Positions 54,559-62,635 of a stretch of DNA of 64,000 bases are shown piece after piece. Where the stretch lies: NCBI RefSeq assembly GCF_003052295.1, contig NZ_QBLC01000001.1, positions 310,001 through 374,000 on the forward strand, given 5' to 3'. Within the stretch, counting starts at the first letter, position 1. The number at the start of each line of letters is the position of its first letter. The notes beneath the pieces are model-generated. The model was not told the DNA's origin. It searched no databases and saw only the letters and a program-made list of their open reading frames with translations. Position numbers and translations under genes: made by a program. This stretch comes from Trichococcus paludicola (lineage in GTDB: Bacteria; Bacillota; Bacilli; Lactobacillales; Aerococcaceae).

Positions 54559-55404
54559 ATGACAAGCCCATTCGTACATGATTTTACCGATAAAGTAGTA
54601 GTAGTAACAGGTGCAGGCGGCGTTTTATGTTCTTACTTCGCGAAAGAATTCGCCAGAGCAGGCGCTAAAGTAGCCCTTTTGGACTTAAACTTGGATAACG
54701 CACAAGCATACGCTGACGAAATCGTAGCTGCAGGCGGCATCGCTAAAGCATTCAAAGCCAACGTATTGGAATTGCCAAGTCTGCAAGCAGCTAAAGAAGC
54801 TGTCGTAGCCGAATTAGGCGAAGTGGATATCTTGGTCAACGGAGCAGGCGGCAACAACGCGCGCGCAACAACCGACAACGAGTACCATGAAACTGATCTG
54901 CCTGAAGGAACAAAAACATTCTTCGACTTGGAACAAAGCGGCATCGAATTCGTCTTCAACTTGAACTTCTTGGGTACTGTATTGCCTACACAAGTTTTTG
55001 CTAAAGACATGGTTGGCCGTCCAGGCGCTAACATCATCAACATCTCAAGCATGAACGGTTTTACACCATTGACCAAAATCGTTGCTTATTCAGGCGCTAA
55101 AGCTGCTATCTCCAACTTGACTGAATGGTTGGCTGTCCACTTTGCGCACGTAGGTATCCGCGTCAATGCGATTGCTCCTGGTTTCTTGGTTTCAAAACAA
55201 AACCAAGCGCTATTGTTCAATGAAGATGGCACACCGACACCTCGTACAGGCAAAATCCTGAACGGCACACCAATGGGCCGTTTTGGCGAACCGCATGAAT
55301 TGATCGGCGGCTTGCTGTTCTTGGCTGACGATAAAGCTGCAAGCTTTGTGAACGGCGTTGTATTGCCGATCGATGGCGGCTTCAACGCATATTCAGGCGT
55401 ATAA
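54559..55404 (+). CDS. uxuB: Fructuronate reductase, SDR type (D-mannonate oxidoreductase)
   Basis: 281 residues of the short-chain dehydrogenase family. The NAD(P) motif VTGAGGVLCSYFAKE (about 16-30), the catalytic serine in NISSMNG, and YSGAKAA (about 176-182) with the Tyr-Lys pair are present. Gram-positive uxu operons use this SDR enzyme in place of the long-chain UxuB. It reduces fructuronate to mannonate. The product is assigned from the fold and its place between uxuA and a HAD gene. Confidence 0.9.
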   Translation: MTSPFVHDFTDKVVVVTGAGGVLCSYFAKEFARAGAKVALLDLNLDNAQAYADEIVAAGGIAKAFKANVLELPSLQAAKEAVVAELGEVDILVNGAGGNNARATTDNEYHETDLPEGTKTFFDLEQSGIEFVFNLNFLGTVLPTQVFAKDMVGRPGANIINISSMNGFTPLTKIVAYSGAKAAISNLTEWLAVHFAHVGIRVNAIAPGFLVSKQNQALLFNEDGTPTPRTGKILNGTPMGRFGEPHELIGGLLFLADDKAASFVNGVVLPIDGGFNAYSGV

Positions 55405-55503
55405 TTTTAGGTAATTGAATAGGGCAGATAGAACGAAATGTGTTGCACAGTTCTTCTCTATCTGTCTTTTTTTCACGTTGATATCAAGTTAGGAGAGAAA
55501 AAT

Positions 55504-56352
55504 ATGTCTACACACCCAACACAATTTACGAAACAAAAAAAATTCCTAGTATGTGTCGACTCCGACGGTTGCGCGATGGATACGATGAACGTGAAGCATG
55601 AACGTTTCTTCGGTCCTTTGGCAGCGGATGAGTATGGCATCAAAGATCGCGAAACTTTCTTGGCTGACTGGAACCGCATCAACCTGTTTTCCAGCACACG
55701 CGGTATCAATCGCTTCAAAGCATTGGTATTGACGTTGATTGAAGCGCAGGAAAAAGGCGAAGACATCGGCGATATTACGGCACTGACCGATTGGGCAAAC
55801 AATGCGCCATCCTTATCGAATGCTTCCCTTGAAGCGGAGATCGCGAAAGCGACTTCTGCTGATTTGGAAAAAGCTTTGGTATGGAGCAAGAAAGTCAACG
55901 AAGGCATCGAAACCGAATTGGCGGGCGAAGACAAGCCTTTCCCTGGCGTTCTCGAAGGATTGACAAAAATCCATGGCCTGACGGATGTCGCAATCGTGAG
56001 CTCAGCCAACAGCGAAGCTTTGAACAGCGAATGGAACAGACACAATCTGATGCCGCAAGTTGACGTAGTCTACGGACAGGAAGTCGGCAGCAAAGCGGAC
56101 GCAATCGCTGATCTGTTGACGAAAGGTTATGCAGCGGACGAAATTTTGATGGTCGGCGACGCACCTGGAGATGAACAAGCGGCAGCGGTGAATGGCGTAT
56201 TCTATTATCCGATTCTTTTCGGAAAAGAAGAATTCTCTTGGGAACGCCTGAGCAATGAAGCGATCGAGAAATTCCTGAACAAAGAGTATGCAGGAGCATA
56301 CCAGGAAAAAGTTCTTGGGGAATTCCATGCCTTATTGGCTCAATTCGATTAA
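55504..56352 (+). CDS. HAD-superfamily hydrolase in the glucuronate operon
   Basis: 282 residues from ATG 55504, with AGTTAGGAGAG upstream. The N-terminal CVDSDGCAMDTM has the HAD nucleophile Asp (DxDG). A helical cap covers about 40-145; IVSSANS and MVGDAPGDEQAA (about 217-228) supply the other HAD motifs. It is a soluble phosphatase or phosphomutase-like enzyme. In this operon it might remove a phosphate from a dead-end sugar acid phosphate, but no specific substrate is recognised. There is a 99-bp gap before it. Confidence 0.78.
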   Translation: MSTHPTQFTKQKKFLVCVDSDGCAMDTMNVKHERFFGPLAADEYGIKDRETFLADWNRINLFSSTRGINRFKALVLTLIEAQEKGEDIGDITALTDWANNAPSLSNASLEAEIAKATSADLEKALVWSKKVNEGIETELAGEDKPFPGVLEGLTKIHGLTDVAIVSSANSEALNSEWNRHNLMPQVDVVYGQEVGSKADAIADLLTKGYAADEILMVGDAPGDEQAAAVNGVFYYPILFGKEEFSWERLSNEAIEKFLNKEYAGAYQEKVLGEFHALLAQFD

Positions 56353-56406
56353 CAGCCATTCCAAGATTTGCAAGTTAGGAACATTACGTTAACAGGAGGA
56401 AAAAAA

Positions 56407-58149
56407 GTGCCAAAATTAGTTGATTTAAAAGCAAAACCGTACAATCTGAACGACAAACAGGTCGGTTGGGTAAACGAAACGATCGCTGGTATGACGGATG
56501 AGGAAAAAGTGGGACAACTGTTCACGAATCTTTTCTTCTTCGGTAACGATGCCTTCTCAGGGAACGACTTCACAAACAAAGAAATCATCGAAAAATTCCA
56601 TATCGGAGCTGCACGCTATCACGGCAATTCAAAAGAAGATATCCAAGATTTATTGAATGATTTGCAATCCATGTCCAAAATCCCTCTATTGGTGGCTGCC
56701 AACTGCGATGCAGGCGGAAACGGTGCTTGTGGTGAGGGTACGTACATCGCTTCTGGCGCACAGTGTGAAGCTGCAGGCGACCCGCAAGTTTCTTATCATG
56801 CAGGCTTGGTTTCTGCCCGTGAAGAAAAAGCTTTAGGCGTCAACGTCAACTTCGACCCATGTGTGGACATCCTTTACAACTGGAGAAACACAATTGTCAA
56901 TACACGTGCTTATGGTACGGATGCAGAAACAGTCATCAAATACACAAATGCGTATTTGGATGGATTGACTGCTGAGAATGGCGAAAACATGGAAGACGGC
57001 GTTATCCAATGCATCAAGCACTTCCCAGGAGACGGAACAGAAGAACGCGACCAACATCTGGTGTTGGGAATCAATGAATTGAGCCCTGAAGAATGGCGCG
57101 CTTCATTCGGTAAAGTTTACCAAAACCACATCGATCGCGGTGTTGAAATGATCATGGCTGGACACATTGCAGTCCCTGCTTTGCAAAAAGAATTGAACCC
57201 TGCTTTGGAAGACAAAGACATTATGCCGGCAACGTTAGCGGAAGAATTGATCCAAGATGAATTGAAGGGCGAACTGAACTTCAATGGCCTTGTCATCACC
57301 GATGCAACGCACATGCTGGGCATGACATCGGCTATGCGCCGCGAAGACTACGTTCCAAAAGCAATCGCTGCTGGTTGCGATATGTTCCTGTTCTTCAACA
57401 ACATCGAAGAGGACTTCGGTTTCATGTTGAAAGGCTACCAAAACGGCGTCATCACGGAAGAACGTTTGACTGATGCTTTGCGTCGTATCTTGGGCTTGAA
57501 AGCTAAATTGCATTTGCCTGAAAAACAAGCAAACGGCACATTGTTGCGTACGCGCGAAGACTTGAACGTCATCGGCTGTGAAGAACATCTGCAATGGAGA
57601 GCGGAAGCGGCTGATAAAGGGATTTCTTTGATCAAAGATACCCAAAACAACTTGCCGATCAACCCTGTTGATCACAAACGCATCCGCTTGTACATTTTGG
57701 AAGGCGAAAAGGGCGGAATCAACGATGCCGGTTCAGCAACGCAACAACTTTTCGTTGATGAATTGACAAGCCGCGGCTATGAAGTGACCGTCAACGAACG
57801 CGGCTCCCGCGTAAAAGGCGCCACTTTGAAATACCGTGATGAAGTGGATTTCGCTTTGGAAGTTTCTGACATCGTCGGCTACGGCGCTCAAAACAACTAC
57901 CGTATCCAATGGAGCACGGCCATGGCCAACGAAGTTCCTTGGTTTGTTTGGGAAGTTCCGCATGCATTCGTATCATTGAATTTCACGACACATCTGCATG
58001 ATGCGACAATGGTGAAAACATTCATCAATGCTTATCACAATAACCAAGAAACAATCAAACAAGTCGTGGACAAACTAGAAGGCAAATCCGAATTCAAAGG
58101 CGGCCACAACGACCTGGTTTGGACAGATAAATGGCAAGCAAAATTATAG
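56407..58149 (+). CDS. Glycoside hydrolase family 3, NagZ-like type, in the glucuronate operon
   Basis: 580 residues from GTG 56407, with AGGAGGA at 5-6 bp. KHFPGDGTEERDQH (about 204-217) has the Asp215/His217 pair of the NagZ-type acid/base loop, and the nucleophile is Asp299 in VITDATHM. A C-terminal alpha/beta domain follows; there is no signal peptide. It is a paralogue of the GH3 at 28264 throughout its length. In this operon it may cleave the imported glycoside to free a hexuronate or its partner sugar. Confidence 0.85.
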   Translation: MPKLVDLKAKPYNLNDKQVGWVNETIAGMTDEEKVGQLFTNLFFFGNDAFSGNDFTNKEIIEKFHIGAARYHGNSKEDIQDLLNDLQSMSKIPLLVAANCDAGGNGACGEGTYIASGAQCEAAGDPQVSYHAGLVSAREEKALGVNVNFDPCVDILYNWRNTIVNTRAYGTDAETVIKYTNAYLDGLTAENGENMEDGVIQCIKHFPGDGTEERDQHLVLGINELSPEEWRASFGKVYQNHIDRGVEMIMAGHIAVPALQKELNPALEDKDIMPATLAEELIQDELKGELNFNGLVITDATHMLGMTSAMRREDYVPKAIAAGCDMFLFFNNIEEDFGFMLKGYQNGVITEERLTDALRRILGLKAKLHLPEKQANGTLLRTREDLNVIGCEEHLQWRAEAADKGISLIKDTQNNLPINPVDHKRIRLYILEGEKGGINDAGSATQQLFVDELTSRGYEVTVNERGSRVKGATLKYRDEVDFALEVSDIVGYGAQNNYRIQWSTAMANEVPWFVWEVPHAFVSLNFTTHLHDATMVKTFINAYHNNQETIKQVVDKLEGKSEFKGGHNDLVWTDKWQAKL

Positions 58150-58157
58150 GAGGATAC

Positions 58158-58262
58158 GATGAATCCCGGGTAGAAACCGAGCACTAAGAGGACAACCACA
58201 AAGCGGACGTTTTTTGTCCGTGTGTGGTTGTCAGCTTAGGCGCAGGTTTCTGGGATTCAGAG
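58158..58262. repeat. Structured repeat, copy C (divergent)
   Basis: The outer arms TGAATCCC...GAAACC and GGTTTC...GGGATTCA enclose an inner hairpin GACAACCAC...CGGAC/GTCCG...GTGGTTGTC. The layout and length match copies A and B, but the arm sequences differ in a compensating way. It starts 9 bp after the GH3 stop. Confidence 0.75.
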
Positions 58263-58281
58263 TTCAACTAAAACAGAGTGT

Positions 58282-58388
58282 GATGATTCGCGTTTAGATA
58301 CCCGGAAGTTGGAGTGAACAGTGGATGTCCACCTCTCTTGTGGACATCCACTGTTTGCGAAACGGGAGCGGTATCTGCGAATCAGAAC
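58282..58388. repeat. Structured 107-bp repeat, copy B
   Basis: The same outer sequences as copy A (GATGATTCGC...TTTAGA-ACC and GG-TCTGCGAATCAGAAC) and the same internal TTGCGAAACGG. The inner stem AACAGTGGATGTCCAC/GTGGACATCCACTGTT is a perfect 16 bp and differs from copy A. Confidence 0.85.
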
Positions 58389-58397
58389 CGTTCTACA

Positions 58398-58427
58398 GGA
58401 TACGATGATTCGCATTCAGTGACTATC
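58398..58427. repeat. Partial copy D of the structured repeat
   Basis: GGATACGATGATTCGCATTC repeats the left end of copies A/B plus the GGATACGATGA found before copy C. No inner hairpin or right end follows, but the piece itself is flanked by GGATA/TATCC. Confidence 0.55.
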
Positions 58428-58481
58428 CAACCAATGTGCCATTTTGTTCACAAATCACCCAAAACACTGCTGCACCAAGTG

Positions 58482-58516
58482 AAGTCGAGAAAATTTTTTC
58501 TCGACTTTGTTTTTTC
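58482..58516 (+). terminator. Terminator before the AraC gene
   Basis: AAGTCGAGAAAA pairs with TTTTCTCGACTT, followed by TGTTTTTT. Likely end of the glucuronate operon transcript. Confidence 0.85.
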
Positions 58517-58572
58517 GAACAACAATAAGCACTCTCAGTCAATTATTTTAAAAATGTAAGCATTTCAGGACA

Positions 58573-58601
58573 TTGAATTGTAACCGCTATTATTTTATAC
58601 T
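58573..58601 (+). promoter_or_regulatory. Promoter of the AraC-dehydrogenase operon
   Basis: TTGAAT (58573-58578), 17 bp, TATACT (58596-58601). Confidence 0.65.
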
Positions 58602-58623
58602 CTAAAGTGTCAAAGAGAGGGAG

Positions 58624-59487
58624 GTGACACGTATCATTGAAAAATTGTTGATCGGATATCACGTCAAAGGACAAGCCTATGCCCTTGACTTCCATACACA
58701 TCCGCAATATGAAATTTTCCTGTTCCACGGCGGAAATTGCCGATTCCTGGTCGGCAATAAAATCTATTACCTTCAGCCCGGCGACTTGCTGATGATGGAT
58801 GGGATGACGGTTCACCGTGCCTACGTAATCGGCGACAAGGATGCCTATGAACGCAGCATTGTCCATTTCGATGCCGATTGGATTGCACCTTTACTGAATG
58901 ACCTGAACATTGACTATCTTTTGCGATTCTTTACTGAAAATCGCAATGGTCTCATTCGGACTTTCCGAAAGAAGGATGAACTCCTATTGGAAAATGCTAT
59001 CCGGGAAATGAATCATTTGCAGCAATTGGACCAATCCTATGCAAATGAAGCGAAACGCAAACTGGCTTTAATCCAGTTGCTTCTGATGATAGATTCTTCA
59101 ACGGATAAGATTGTAGAAAAAGGACAAGCCTATGTCGATGAAAAGACACAGATAGCGGAAAAGGTTTCGGAATACATTTTCAGGCATTACCGTGATTCGT
59201 TCAATATCGATGATATCGCCCAAGCCCTTAATTTGAGCAAATCCTATTTGTCCCATGCTTTCAAAGAAATCACAGGAAACACTATCATGGCTTATGCGAT
59301 GGGATATCGGCTATCACAAGCGTGCACGGCATTATTGATGGAGCCATCCAAATCCATCAAAACGATTTCCGGCGAATGCGGTTTTGAAAGCGATGCCCAT
59401 TTCAGCAGATATTTCAAACAGAACATCGGCAGTACACCCAGTAATTACAGAAAAAACAATAGAATCAGCATACAAAAAGGAGAATGA
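58624..59487 (+). CDS. AraC-family regulator with cupin sensor domain
   Basis: 287 residues. An N-terminal cupin (about 12-90: FHTHPQYEIFLF, LQPGDLLMMDGMTVH) is likely the ligand-binding part. The C-terminal AraC DNA-binding domain is at about 180-280 (FNIDDIAQALNLSKSYLSHAF and the second helix-turn-helix ending TPSNYRKN). GTG 58624 is preceded by AGAGAGGGAG but very closely, so the real start may be a few codons later. It overlaps the first dehydrogenase gene region and probably activates this operon in response to its sugar. Confidence 0.85.
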   Translation: MTRIIEKLLIGYHVKGQAYALDFHTHPQYEIFLFHGGNCRFLVGNKIYYLQPGDLLMMDGMTVHRAYVIGDKDAYERSIVHFDADWIAPLLNDLNIDYLLRFFTENRNGLIRTFRKKDELLLENAIREMNHLQQLDQSYANEAKRKLALIQLLLMIDSSTDKIVEKGQAYVDEKTQIAEKVSEYIFRHYRDSFNIDDIAQALNLSKSYLSHAFKEITGNTIMAYAMGYRLSQACTALLMEPSKSIKTISGECGFESDAHFSRYFKQNIGSTPSNYRKNNRISIQKGE

Positions 59488-59492
59488 TGAGA

Positions 59493-60668
59493 ATGACAGA
59501 AAAAGTGAAATTAGGAATTATTGGTTATGGTGCAGAAGGCGGCATGTACGCAGGGTTCTTCAAGAACAACGATGAGCGACTGAACGACAACATCGAGTTG
59601 GCAGCAATCTGCGACAACGATCCGGCTAAAAAAGCGAAAATCGCCGAAGATTTCCCTGGAATGCCTTTCTTCGACAACTACCTGGATCTTTTGGAATCGG
59701 GTATTGTAAACGCAATCGTAACGACAGTCCCGCACTATGACCACTGCATGATGGGCATCGCGGCACTTGAACGCGGCATCCATTTGTTGGGCGAAAAGCC
59801 GGCAGGTGTTTATACGAAAGATGTGGAACGATTGATCGAAACATCGAAGAAATACCCGGAAACGACTTTTGCGATCTTCTTCAACCAACGCACAAACCCG
59901 CTTTACCGCAGAGTGAAACAATTGATGGATGAAAAAGCGATCGGCGAGTTGCAGCGCGCCACTTGGATCATCACAACTTGGTGGAGACCGCAAGGCTACT
60001 ACAACCAGAGCGCATGGCGTGCAACTTGGGGCGGAGAAGGCGGCGGCGTACTTGTGAACCAAGCTCCTCACCAATTGGATCTGCTGCAATGGATCTGCGG
60101 AAAGCCTGAAAAAGTCTACGCGAAGCTTCAATATGGTGCTGGACGTAACATCGTCGTCGAAAATGAAGTGAACGCACTCTTGGACTTCGGCAACGGCGCT
60201 ACCGGTTCATTCATCACCTGCACAAACGACATTGTCGGGACGGACCGCTTCGAAATCTTTGGGACGAAAGGGAAAATAATCGTCGAAGATTCGAAGAAAC
60301 TGATCGTGAAACAATTGACCGCTCCTGAAGCTGAACTGTCCGAAAACATGGACATGCAGGATGTCATGAAACTCTTCATGGGACAAATCAAGATGGAAGA
60401 TTACGTAAAAATCACCGAAGAAGAGTTTGTTACTCCACAAGGTCTGCAGCACATTTCTGTGTTGAATAATTTTGCCGATCATATCGGAAAAGGGGAGCCT
60501 TTATTGGCCAACGGCGAAGAAGGTATCAATGGTGTTACTCTGGCGAATGCGATGCACCTGTCCTCTTGGTTGGATAAAGAAGTGGACTACAATGTGGACG
60601 GCGACCTGTATTTGGCAGAGCTGAACAAACGCATCGCTGAAGAAGGAAAATTCGAACAAAGAAAATAA
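59493..60668 (+). CDS. Gfo/Idh/MocA-family oxidoreductase 1
   Basis: 391 residues from ATG 59493. Two ATGs just before it (59484, 59487) sit too close to AAAAAGGAG. The Rossmann motif IIGYGAEGG (about 8-16), the EKP signature in LGEKPAG (about 90-96) and VNQAPHQLDLLQW (about 187-199) are present. An insert near 280-310 makes it longer than usual. The family oxidises or reduces sugars with NAD(P). It is first of three related dehydrogenases around a TIM-barrel gene. Confidence 0.88.
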   Translation: MTEKVKLGIIGYGAEGGMYAGFFKNNDERLNDNIELAAICDNDPAKKAKIAEDFPGMPFFDNYLDLLESGIVNAIVTTVPHYDHCMMGIAALERGIHLLGEKPAGVYTKDVERLIETSKKYPETTFAIFFNQRTNPLYRRVKQLMDEKAIGELQRATWIITTWWRPQGYYNQSAWRATWGGEGGGVLVNQAPHQLDLLQWICGKPEKVYAKLQYGAGRNIVVENEVNALLDFGNGATGSFITCTNDIVGTDRFEIFGTKGKIIVEDSKKLIVKQLTAPEAELSENMDMQDVMKLFMGQIKMEDYVKITEEEFVTPQGLQHISVLNNFADHIGKGEPLLANGEEGINGVTLANAMHLSSWLDKEVDYNVDGDLYLAELNKRIAEEGKFEQRK

Positions 60669-60687
60669 GAAAGTGACGTGATCAGAG

Positions 60688-61701
60688 ATGTTAAGAGCGG
60701 CAATAATCGGATTAGGGGATGTATCGCCTGTCCACAAATATGCTATCGATGCCAGCGACAACGGTGAATTGGTTGCGGTCTGCGACGTAAATGAAGCCTT
60801 GAAGAGCAAATATCCTGATGTGCCTTTTTACACAGACGTAGAAACGATGTTGGAAAAAGAGGGATTGGATGTTGTACATATCTGCCTGCCGCACTATCTG
60901 CATTATCCGATCACGAAACTCTGTATTGAAAAAGACGTGCACGTTTTCCAGGAAAAGCCCTTAGCCTTGGATTATGAAGAAGGCTTGAAGACGCTCGCCT
61001 TGGCAGATGGAAGCAACAAGAAAATCGGCGTGTGTTTCCAGAATCGCTACAACGAAACGTTTTTGGAACTGGGAAAATTGCTCGCGGACGAGAACGTCGG
61101 GGCAGTGACAGCGGTGAAAGGACTGGTGGCATGGCATCGGCCTGAAACCTATTACACCACCAAACCATGGCGCGGTCAGATGGAATTTGCCGGCGGTGGA
61201 TCGATCATCAATCAGGCCATCCACACGCTTGATCTGATGCAGGTCCTGGGCGGGGAAATCGACCGCTGCAAAGCCAGCCTGTCGAACATCACGGACTATG
61301 ACATCGAAGTTGAGGACACTGCCGTCGCGAATTTCACATTCAAAAACGGCGCCCGCGGTTTCTATATGTCGACCAATGCCTATGTCGAGAATTCCAGCGT
61401 AGAATTGCAGGTCATCACCGAAAAGGCAAAATTCACGATCAAGGACAACTGTTTGTATCGTTCGAACAGTTCCGGAGAAAAAGAACTGCACCTGCAGGAC
61501 ACGCCGTTGCAAGGGACGAAATTTTACTACGGTCCGAGCCATTCTGCCCTGATCCAGCGTTTCTACAACGCGATCGAAGCGGACACGGATGATTATGTGA
61601 CGGTCCGGGATGCCTTGCCGGCCATGCTGATGATCGATGCGATGAAATTATCATCAAAAGAAAAGCGTACAATCGAAATGGAGGAAATTATACATGTCTA
61701 A
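60688..61701 (+). CDS. Gfo/Idh/MocA-family oxidoreductase 2
   Basis: 337 residues. IIGLGDVSPVH (about 6-16), the EKP signature in FQEKPLA (about 89-95) and INQAIHTLDLMQ (about 172-183) mark a complete enzyme. The N-terminus uses GLGDVSP rather than a classic GxGxxG. The end overlaps the TIM-barrel gene by 8 bp, so the two are translated together. A partner for oxidoreductase 1 with a different sugar intermediate is likely. The ribosome-binding site is weak (GTGACG). Confidence 0.87.
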   Translation: MLRAAIIGLGDVSPVHKYAIDASDNGELVAVCDVNEALKSKYPDVPFYTDVETMLEKEGLDVVHICLPHYLHYPITKLCIEKDVHVFQEKPLALDYEEGLKTLALADGSNKKIGVCFQNRYNETFLELGKLLADENVGAVTAVKGLVAWHRPETYYTTKPWRGQMEFAGGGSIINQAIHTLDLMQVLGGEIDRCKASLSNITDYDIEVEDTAVANFTFKNGARGFYMSTNAYVENSSVELQVITEKAKFTIKDNCLYRSNSSGEKELHLQDTPLQGTKFYYGPSHSALIQRFYNAIEADTDDYVTVRDALPAMLMIDAMKLSSKEKRTIEMEEIIHV

Positions 61702-62557
61702 AGTTAAGATAGGTGTACAAGCGTCAACAATCAAGAAAAGTTTTGAAGAAGTAGGGCCTTACGAAACGTTGAAGAAATTGCATGAAATCGGATACAACTC
61801 GATCGAAATCTCTCAGGTGGCGACAACGCCCGAGAATATCGCCCAAATCCAAAAAGCGACGGCCGATTTTGGAATGGAAATAGCATCGATGACTGCTGCT
61901 TTGAAGCCGCAGATGCCGGGCGGCGAATCTTTGACGACCGACTACGACAAAATTGTGGCTGACTGCAAAGCGGTCGGTACGGATCTGTTGCGCATCGGCA
62001 TCTTGCCTTTCGATGCGATGGCCAGCTTGGACAAAGTGCTGGAATTCTGCAAGGATGCGAACGAAGTGACCCACAAGCTGAAAGAAGATGGCATCACTTT
62101 GTACTACCATAATCATCACATCGAATTCCGCAAATACGACGGCAAATTCCTGTTGGACATCATCCGCGAAAAAGCGCCGTTGTTAGGCTTTGAATTGGAT
62201 GTCCACTGGGTGCAGCGCGGCGGAGCCAATCCGCTTGAAGTCATTAAGGACTACAAAGGCAAAGTGGAACTGATCCATCTGAAGGACTACCGCATTGCAG
62301 CGATTCCGGATGAAGCTTTTGATGCGCTATACAAAGGCGAGCATGCGAAATTCATGGCTGCTTTCACGGATGTCATCCAATTCGCTGAATTGGGGACAGG
62401 CAGTCTGCCTTTGAAGGACATCATCGAAGAAAGCATCGCTTCCGGCGTGCGCTACCTTTTGGTCGAACAGGATGACACGTACGGTGTGGATCCGTTCGAA
62501 AGCCTGAAAATATCCCGTGATTATCTGTTGGAATTGGGTTACGGAAACCTGTTCTGA
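61694..62557 (+). CDS. Xylose-isomerase-like TIM-barrel sugar isomerase/epimerase/lyase
   Basis: 287 residues. YYHNHHIEF (about 136-144), ELDVHW (about 173-178), LIHLKDYR (about 195-202), ELGTGSL and VEQDD hold the His, Asp and Glu metal ligands of the AP-endonuclease-2/xylose isomerase fold. Members include isomerases, epimerases, IolE-type dehydratases and lyases that cleave 3-keto-glycosides by elimination. GGAGGAAATT precedes the ATG. Its position among three sugar dehydrogenases favours action on a keto-sugar. The exact reaction cannot be told. Confidence 0.82.
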   Translation: MSKVKIGVQASTIKKSFEEVGPYETLKKLHEIGYNSIEISQVATTPENIAQIQKATADFGMEIASMTAALKPQMPGGESLTTDYDKIVADCKAVGTDLLRIGILPFDAMASLDKVLEFCKDANEVTHKLKEDGITLYYHNHHIEFRKYDGKFLLDIIREKAPLLGFELDVHWVQRGGANPLEVIKDYKGKVELIHLKDYRIAAIPDEAFDALYKGEHAKFMAAFTDVIQFAELGTGSLPLKDIIEESIASGVRYLLVEQDDTYGVDPFESLKISRDYLLELGYGNLF

Positions 62558-62567
62558 TCAATCGGAT

Positions 62568-62603
62568 GAAGAAGTTCGGAGGAAATTCTCTTCGGACTTC
62601 TTC
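62568..62603 (+). other. Hairpin between the TIM-barrel gene and oxidoreductase 3
   Basis: GAAGAAGTTCGGA pairs with TTCGGACTTCTTC (13 bp with one wobble). No T-run follows. It may partly stop transcription or shield the mRNA end, setting the third dehydrogenase at a different level. Confidence 0.5.
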
Positions 62604-62635
62604 CTATATAAATGAAAACTATGGAGGTCTTGCGA

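Noticed and set aside
58160..58174. ATG with strong AGGAGG after the GH3 stop as a new gene
   Set aside because: The frame stops after four codons inside repeat copy C. At most it is a remnant.
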